Assembly (NCBI GenBank): GCA_945639745.1
Contig: CALZEK010000026.1
Span: 1 to 11,346 of the forward strand
Direction of reading: 5' to 3'
Source of the DNA: an uncultured Bacillaceae bacterium
GTDB lineage: Bacteria > Bacillota > Bacilli > Bacillales > Amphibacillaceae
DNA length: 11,346 bases
The position numbers were made by a program, and so were the translations under genes. The notes below the pieces were generated by a model that searched no databases, was not told where the DNA came from, and worked only from the letters and a program-made list of their open reading frames with translations. Below, in pieces: positions 6,502 to 11,346 of this stretch. Position 1 is the first letter of the stretch; each line of letters starts with the position of its first letter.

Positions 6502-7548
6502 TTAATTAACATAAATTGCTTTAGCTGATTTATTGATCACCTTACCAATAATATGAGACTCTATTGAATGATTTGATTTTAACTGTTCAACATATTTTTC
6601 TGCTTCATCTTTGTTCATACTAATAAACAAACCACCTGATGTTATTGAGTCACATAAAATCAATTCTTCAACCGAAGAAATTGTTTCACTATACGAAACG
6701 ACATCTTTGAGCCAGGCGTGATTAGTTCGCGAGCCTGCTGGAAAGATTTGTTTATCTGCTAAAGCCTTTGTTCCTGATAAAAGTGGTATTTTTTTATAAT
6801 CAATTTGAAAACTTACATTACTGCCTGAAGCCATTTCGTATGCATGTCCTAACAAACCAAAACCTGTAATATCTGTCACAGCACTTGGTTCAAAGCCACT
6901 TAAAACTTCTGCTGCAGATTTATTAAGCATACTCATCATTTGCGATGTATCATTAATTTGTTTTTTAGTTAATAAATCTTTTTTTAATGCTGTTGTTAAA
7001 ATCCCAATACCTATTGGTTTTGTAAGAACTAACACATCTCCTGGGCGTGAGCCGATATTTTTATAATATTTATTTGGATGAACAAGACCTGTTACTGACA
7101 ATCCAAATTTTGGTTCTTTATCATCGATTGAATGACCACCAACAACGAGTGCACCCGCTTCTTTTACTTTATCGCTTGAACCTTTTAAAATTTCTGCTAA
7201 AACCTCTGGACCAAGTTCTTCCATTGGATAAGCAACAATATTTAAAACTGTTTTGGGCACGCCACCCATTGCATAAACATCACTTAATGAGTTTGCTGCC
7301 GCTATTTGTCCGAACATATATGGATCGTCTACAATCGGGGTGAAAAAATCAACCGTCTGAATTAACGCTAATTCTTCCGTTAATTTATAGACACTACCGT
7401 CATCTGAACTCTCCATTCCTACCAGTAAATTATCATCTTTATTTCCTTTTGGTAAATAACGCAAAACTTGCGCTAGGTCTTCTGGACCGATTTTACATCC
7501 TCATCCAGCTTTTGAAGATAAAGTAGTTAATTTGAGCTGATTTGTCAT
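6502..7548 (-). CDS. selD: Selenophosphate synthase, itself a selenoprotein (Sec16)
   Basis: SelD makes monoselenophosphate from selenide and ATP, the selenium donor for SelA. From ATG 7548, with AAGGGGG about 6 nt upstream, the protein has 348 residues. The UGA at 7503-7501 falls exactly at the catalytic position, AGUGCKIGP, with the essential Lys at 19; E. coli SelD has Cys17 and Lys20 there. Later blocks include QTVDFFTPIVDDPY, GQIAAANSLSDVYAMGG and VGGHSIDDKEPKFG with the ATP-binding aspartates, and DITGFGLLGHAYEMA. Starting after the UGA would give a protein lacking the catalytic loop. It is divergent from selA, with 99 bp between the start codons. Because Sec is needed to make this SelD, its synthesis depends on its own pathway. 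Confidence 0.96.
7460..7472 (-). promoter_or_regulatory. Candidate bSECIS hairpin for Sec16 of selD
   Basis: CGCAA pairs with UUGCG around loop GUU, whose first G is 34 nt after the UGA. A second, nearer hairpin, GGUC-CAGAA-GACC (7488-7476), starts 13 nt after the UGA. I cannot decide between them by eye; they may stack. Confidence 0.45.
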
Positions 7549-7562
7549 TCTTATACCCCCTT

Positions 7563-7590
7563 TTGTATTATCATATAACTATGTCATAAT
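7563..7590 (+). promoter_or_regulatory. Possible selA promoter in the selD-selA divergent region
   Basis: TTGTAT (7563-7568) and CATAAT (7585-7590) are 16 bp apart, giving a leader of about 50 nt. The boxes are imperfect. I found no convincing selD promoter on the other strand; TATGAT within the same AT-rich stretch is a weak candidate. Confidence 0.4.
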
Positions 7591-7647
7591 AAAAGTATAA
7601 ATTGTCTATCTAAAAAAAGCGAATAAACTATTTTAGAGGTGTATATA

Positions 7648-9018
7648 ATGAAAAATCTCAAGAATTTACCAGCGATTCATCAATTACAAACAGATAAACG
7701 CTTTAAAGAATTACTTATTTCTCATCACTTTTCTGAATACGCTTTAACAAAATGGCTTAAAGAAGAAATGAATGCGTTACGAAGTAAGATAATAAATAAT
7801 GATATTAAGACTGAACTGCTTAATAAAAATTCATTAACCGATTTAATTTTTGATAAACTTAATCAAAATTTAAATCATTTCGAAAACAATAATTTAAGGC
7901 ATGTCGTCAATGCGACAGGTGTCATATTACATACAAATTTAGGTAGAGCACGCTTAAGTGATCAAGCGATTGAGCAAATTTCACAAACAGCGATTAATTA
8001 TTCAACTCTCGAATTTGATTTAACAACAGGGAAACGCGGATCAAGGCATGACCTAGTCGAAGATTATCTAAAGTACTTAACTGGTGCAGAAGCTGCGATG
8101 ATTGTTAACAACAACGCAGCTGCCGTTTATCTCGTCCTAAAAGCCATCGCAGCTGAACAAGAAGTCATCGTTTCCCGAGGTGAACTCATTGAAATCGGTG
8201 GTTCATTTCGCATTTCTGAAATTATGCAAGAAAGTCTAGCAAAGTTAGTCGATGTCGGAACAACAAATAAAACACATCTAGGTGATTATGAAAAAGCGAT
8301 TACTGAAGAAACAGCTTTACTCATGAAAGTACACAAAAGCAACTTTAAAATTCTTGGTTTTTCTGAGGAAGTTAACTCTGAAGATTTATTAAATTTATCT
8401 AAAAAACATTGTATCCCAATTTATGAAGATTTAGGTAGTGGGACTTTATTTAATTTTACAGATGCAAACATCGGTAGTGAACCTACTGTCATTGAAAAAG
8501 TAAATGCAGGGATTGATTTGATTTCATTTAGTGGGGATAAATTACTGGGCGGACCACAAGCAGGTATCATTATTGGTAAAAAAGCTTATATTGAAAAACT
8601 AAAAAAACATCAACTTGCTCGCGTATTACGCGTTGATAAATTTACATTAGCAGGGATGGAAGCAACTTTAAAATCTTATCTTCGTAATCAAGAAACAAAA
8701 GAAATTCCTACCATACGGGATATTATCGATTCCAGTGATATTGTTTTAGATAAAGCTAAAGAATTTATTAATAAAATAACTTCTCTGACCAGTTCGTATT
8801 CTTTTGAAATTAAACCTGATACCGCTAAAATTGGTGGGGGAACAATGCCTGAAGTAGAAATTGATACATTTGTTGTTCAAGTAAATCACCACACAGATAA
8901 TAGTACTCAAATTATCAATAATTTACGTAAACATGATATTCCTATTATTGCACGTGTGAAGCATGAGCGCGTTGTACTCGATTTTAGAACGATTAATAAC
9001 AAGAAATCAACATTTTAG
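7648..9018 (+). CDS. selA: L-seryl-tRNA(Sec) selenium transferase
   Basis: SelA is a PLP enzyme that converts Ser-tRNA-Sec to Sec-tRNA-Sec using selenophosphate. It has 456 residues from ATG 7648, close to the usual 460. AGAGGTG (7635-7641) lies 6 nt upstream; the in-frame GTG at 7639 is part of that Shine-Dalgarno. The N-terminal tRNA-binding part (about 1-80) includes LPAIHQL. Then follow VVNATGVILHTNLGRARLS (86-104), GKRGSRHDLVEDYL, NNNAAAVYLVLKA, RGELIEIGGSFRI, VGTTNKTHLGDYE and YEDLGSGTLF. Lys298 in SFSGDKLLGGPQAG is the PLP lysine, E. coli Lys295. All expected motifs are present, and full SelA rather than an archaeal-type paralogue is indicated. selC and selB follow, with selC on the opposite strand. 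Confidence 0.97.
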   Translation: MKNLKNLPAIHQLQTDKRFKELLISHHFSEYALTKWLKEEMNALRSKIINNDIKTELLNKNSLTDLIFDKLNQNLNHFENNNLRHVVNATGVILHTNLGRARLSDQAIEQISQTAINYSTLEFDLTTGKRGSRHDLVEDYLKYLTGAEAAMIVNNNAAAVYLVLKAIAAEQEVIVSRGELIEIGGSFRISEIMQESLAKLVDVGTTNKTHLGDYEKAITEETALLMKVHKSNFKILGFSEEVNSEDLLNLSKKHCIPIYEDLGSGTLFNFTDANIGSEPTVIEKVNAGIDLISFSGDKLLGGPQAGIIIGKKAYIEKLKKHQLARVLRVDKFTLAGMEATLKSYLRNQETKEIPTIRDIIDSSDIVLDKAKEFINKITSLTSSYSFEIKPDTAKIGGGTMPEVEIDTFVVQVNHHTDNSTQIINNLRKHDIPIIARVKHERVVLDFRTINNKKSTF

Positions 9019-9070
9019 TGGAAGCTTTTCGAGGGTAATCGTTAGAAGTGTGTGTATTATAAGGTTTTAT

Positions 9071-9167
9071 TGGCGGGATCGTGTGGGAATCGAACCCACC
9101 GAAGACGGCACGCGCCTCCCAAATGGTTTTGAAGACCAAGGAGTACACCAGTATCTCATCCGACCCC
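9071..9167 (-). tRNA. selC: tRNA-Sec, anticodon UCA
   Basis: This is a 97-nt tRNA on the minus strand with an encoded CCA. The acceptor GGGGTCG pairs with CGATCCC (one G-U). An eighth position, typical of bacterial tRNA-Sec, would be a G-A mismatch. The T arm is GTGGG-TTCGATT-CCCAC. The anticodon loop CTTCAAA carries UCA (9132-9130), and its stem has a U-U at the base. The D stem is long (GAG, bulged A, UAC with GUACUC, loop UGGU). A long variable arm includes GGC-GCGU-GCC. The length, UCA anticodon and place between selA and selB make the identity clear. It is encoded opposite to both neighbours. Confidence 0.94.
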
Positions 9168-9194
9168 GTATTTTAAAGTAATATTTTCTTATCC

Positions 9195-9224
9195 ATTATA
9201 TATCTAAATTAACTTATATAGCAA
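9195..9224 (-). promoter_or_regulatory. Promoter of selC, overlapping the selB ribosome binding site
   Basis: On the minus strand, TTGCTA (9224-9219) and a perfect TATAAT (9200-9195) are 18 bp apart, with the TATAAT 27 nt upstream of the mature tRNA 5' end. The -35 box touches the first bases of the selB Shine-Dalgarno on the other strand. Confidence 0.6.
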
Positions 9225-9236
9225 GAGGTGAGCTTA

Positions 9237-11114
9237 TTGAGTCGTTATTTTACAATTGGTATGGCAGGACATATTGATCACGGTAAAACATCACTTACAA
9301 AAGCATTAACGGGTGTTAGTACAGATTCTTTAAAAGAAGAACAGATAAGACAAATTTCAATTGAGCCAGGCTTTGCTCAGTTTATCAAAGAAGAAGATCT
9401 TGAAGTATCTATTATCGATGTTCCGGGGCATGAAAACTTTATTAGACAAATGATTGCTGGTGTTGCTGGTATTGACCTTGTAACATTAGTTATTGCAGCT
9501 GATGAAGGAATTATGCCACAAACAAAAGAACACCTTGATATTTTATCATTATTAGGAATTAATAAAGGCATTGTCGTCATCACAAAGATTAATCAAGCTG
9601 ATGAAGAATTACTTGAAATAATTTTAGATGACATAAAAAAGACATTATCAGATACTTTCTTAAAAGATGCCCCACTATTTTTAGTTGATAGTTTATCACA
9701 AGAAGGGATCCCCGAATTAAAAAACGCTTTGAAAGAAATCTTGGTTAATATGCCAAAAAAACAATCAAATCAGCCCTTTCGTTTGCCGATTGATCATGTT
9801 TTTACAATTAAGGGACAAGGAACAATTGCAAGAGGGACAATTTACAATGGAAATGTCTCGATTCAGCAAGATTTAACGCTTTTACCGTCAGATGAGACAG
9901 TTAGAGTGAGACAGATACAAAGGCATCAAGAACAAGCTGAAACAGCTTTTGAAGGACAAAGGGCAGCACTTAATTTAGGTGGTGTATCACATCAAGACAT
10001 TTCACGTGGAGACGTGCTTGTAGAGAATGATTTTTATAGTGTTACAAAACGAATTGACATCGCTTTTCAATCCCTTGACTCCATCAATCACATCATTAAA
10101 CAGCGCCAAGCAATTAAGCTTCACATTGCTACACAAGAAGTGATGGGAAATATTATTTTTTACGATCGAAATGAAATTAGTCAAACAGATACAGGCATCG
10201 TTTTATGTCAAATTCAAGTTAATCAGCCTATTGTCGTCGCAAGAGGCGATCATTTTATTGTGAGAAGACCAACACCTACTGAAACAATTGGTGGTGGATG
10301 GGTCATTGATCCTCTTGCTAGTAAACACCCTTTTGGACCGCAAACAATCAAAGAGCTTAAGCTCAAAGCAACTGGGACACCTAAAGACCGATTGATCTCA
10401 TTAATTACCGAACAAAGTGTGTTAACTAAAAATGAAATTTTAAAAGAACTGGCTATCTCTGACACTGAATGGGAAGACTTAAAAACCACTTTATTAAAGA
10501 TAGATACGGAACATTACACACTTAAATCAATTATTGAACAAATAAACAAAGCTGTTTTAGCTCTTATTAAAAACTATCATGAGATGTTCCCGATGCGTCA
10601 AGGGATAAATAAAGCAGAAATTTTATCTGATTTAAAAACCACTTATCCTGTGATTTTATTAGAATTTACTTTAGATAGATTAAATCATGAAGATCATATT
10701 AAAATCATAGAACAATATATTTCTTTAAGCAATATCACGCCAGCTTTACCGAATGAATGGAAAAAAAGATTAGAAACGATTGAAGAAACTTTAATCAATC
10801 AAGGGATGGAAGTAATTAAGTGGGAAGACTTGATTAAACCCCATAATATTCCTCCTACAATTCAAAAAGAATATTATTATTATTTACTCCATACAAAGCG
10901 AGCATATATTTTTGATGAAGATAGACTCATTTCTAACAAGGCTGTCGAAAAGGCTTATGAATTATTAAAAGAATACACAAACGCTAAAGCATTTACTCTT
11001 CAAACAGCAAGAGAGGCTTTAAATTTATCTCGAAAGAATCTTGTTCCGCTACTTGAATTATTAGATGAGTTAAACTTTACAAAAAGATCGGATAACACAA
11101 GGTTTTGGCTTTAA
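9237..11114 (+). CDS. selB: Selenocysteine-specific translation elongation factor
   Basis: SelB is a GTPase that carries Sec-tRNA-Sec to the ribosome at UGA codons and binds the SECIS hairpin. I chose TTG 9237, which follows AGAGGTG (9224-9230) by 6 nt and gives MSRYFTIGMAGHIDHGKT; the GTG at 9228 lies inside that Shine-Dalgarno. The protein has 625 residues. The G domain shows G1 GHIDHGKT (11-18), DVPGH (61-65) and a G4 reading TKIN (116-119), where NKxD with Asp is normal. EF-Tu-like domains follow, with HVFTIKGQGTIARGT and FIVRRPTPTETIGGGWVIDP. The C-terminal winged helices end in SRKNLVPLLELLDELNFTKR, the RNA-binding module. The order is complete and the protein is probably functional; the G4 change is discussed in the findings. 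Confidence 0.96.
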   Translation: MSRYFTIGMAGHIDHGKTSLTKALTGVSTDSLKEEQIRQISIEPGFAQFIKEEDLEVSIIDVPGHENFIRQMIAGVAGIDLVTLVIAADEGIMPQTKEHLDILSLLGINKGIVVITKINQADEELLEIILDDIKKTLSDTFLKDAPLFLVDSLSQEGIPELKNALKEILVNMPKKQSNQPFRLPIDHVFTIKGQGTIARGTIYNGNVSIQQDLTLLPSDETVRVRQIQRHQEQAETAFEGQRAALNLGGVSHQDISRGDVLVENDFYSVTKRIDIAFQSLDSINHIIKQRQAIKLHIATQEVMGNIIFYDRNEISQTDTGIVLCQIQVNQPIVVARGDHFIVRRPTPTETIGGGWVIDPLASKHPFGPQTIKELKLKATGTPKDRLISLITEQSVLTKNEILKELAISDTEWEDLKTTLLKIDTEHYTLKSIIEQINKAVLALIKNYHEMFPMRQGINKAEILSDLKTTYPVILLEFTLDRLNHEDHIKIIEQYISLSNITPALPNEWKKRLETIEETLINQGMEVIKWEDLIKPHNIPPTIQKEYYYYLLHTKRAYIFDEDRLISNKAVEKAYELLKEYTNAKAFTLQTAREALNLSRKNLVPLLELLDELNFTKRSDNTRFWL

Positions 11115-11115
11115 T

Positions 11116-11159
11116 AAAAAAAGCAATTTCAACGAAAAATAGTTGAAATTGCTTTTTTT
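11116..11159. terminator. Bidirectional terminator between selB and the surface-protein gene
   Basis: A perfect 18-bp inverted repeat (11116-11133 with 11142-11159) has an 8-nt loop and ends in A7 and T7 runs, so it can serve both convergent transcripts. Confidence 0.9.
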
Positions 11160-11169
11160 ATTAAAATTA

Positions 11170-11346
11170 TTAACTTCTTTTTTCTTTACGCTTAGCATAG
11201 AGTAAGTATAGAAAACCACCAATAATAATTACAATACCAAGTAACATTAACGAGTAAATATTTGTTGCTGTTTTAGGTAATATATTCCCTAATTCATCTT
11301 TCGACGGGCTTTGCATTGTCGTATCTGTTGATGAATCAACAATTGT
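11170..11346 (-). CDS. Sortase-anchored surface protein, C-terminal end (rest outside window)
   Basis: Only the last 58 residues are visible, in an open frame running off the window edge. They show a Ser/Thr/Asp-rich spacer, the sorting motif LPKTA, a hydrophobic membrane segment (IYSLMLLGIVIIIGGFLYLLY) of about 20 residues split here by no charge, and a basic tail AKRKEKRS. This is the layout of a cell-wall sorting signal, with LPKTA in place of the common LPXTG; sortases would cleave between Thr and Ala. The protein would be exported and linked to peptidoglycan. The function of the extracellular part cannot be told. The gene converges on selB across a shared terminator and has no visible link to selenium. 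Confidence 0.82.
   Translation of the reverse strand, partial: TIVDSSTDTTMQSPSKDELGNILPKTATNIYSLMLLGIVIIIGGFLYLLYAKRKEKRS

Noticed and set aside
7047..7343. Rightward open frame inside selD
   Set aside because: It is a shadow on the opposite strand of well-conserved SelD coding sequence, with no ribosome binding site.
8963..9181. Rightward 72-codon open frame after selA
   Set aside because: It runs antisense through the tRNA-Sec gene and overlaps the end of selA; the tRNA explains the conserved-looking sequence.
1..11346. CRISPR arrays, insertion sequences, rRNA, replication origin or phage attachment sites
   Set aside because: I saw no spaced direct repeats, transposase motifs, rRNA-like blocks or paired long repeats flanking the selenium island.

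Overview
The window is AT-rich DNA with strong purine-rich Shine-Dalgarno sites, hairpin-plus-T terminators, a sortase-anchored surface protein and a NiaR-regulated NAD locus. Together these indicate a low-GC Bacillota, most likely of the Bacillales. The FabI and ornithine aminotransferase sequences look Staphylococcaceae-like to me, but that is an impression and not a search result. What makes the window unusual is a complete selenocysteine (Sec) system, a patchily distributed trait in such organisms.

Left part (1-5910). The 3' end of fabI runs right and meets, at a shared terminator, a leftward pair nifS-niaR. A rightward nadC-nadA pair is transcribed divergently from nifS. This resembles the Bacillus nifS/niaR and nad arrangement but lacks nadB. 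The intergenic region carries a good nifS promoter and a perfect 12-bp inverted repeat that could be the NiaR operator. Next come a small cupin gene with a TTG start and rocD (ornithine aminotransferase), ended by a bidirectional terminator.

Right part (5918-11159), the selenium island. On the minus strand are selD, then a small membrane-protein gene with two in-frame UGA codons, then a HesB-like selenoprotein gene. On the plus strand, divergent from selD, are selA and selB. The tRNA-Sec gene (selC) lies between selA and selB but on the opposite strand. SelD makes selenophosphate, SelA converts Ser-tRNA-Sec to Sec-tRNA-Sec, and SelB delivers it to UGA codons followed by a SECIS hairpin. I read four in-frame Sec codons in three minus-strand genes: SelD U16, the small protein U14 and U31, and the HesB-like U38. 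Each has a hairpin at a plausible distance downstream. The hairpins are clear for HesB U38 and small-protein U31, and weaker for SelD U16 and small-protein U14.

The most interesting item is the roughly 50-residue, two-Sec, single-pass membrane protein at 6240-6392. It has its own TTGAAA-16-TATAAT promoter, and I do not recognise its family. Any annotation that treats UGA as stop would lose it and the HesB-like gene, and would shorten SelD. The window ends in the C-terminus of a sortase-anchored surface protein that converges on selB.
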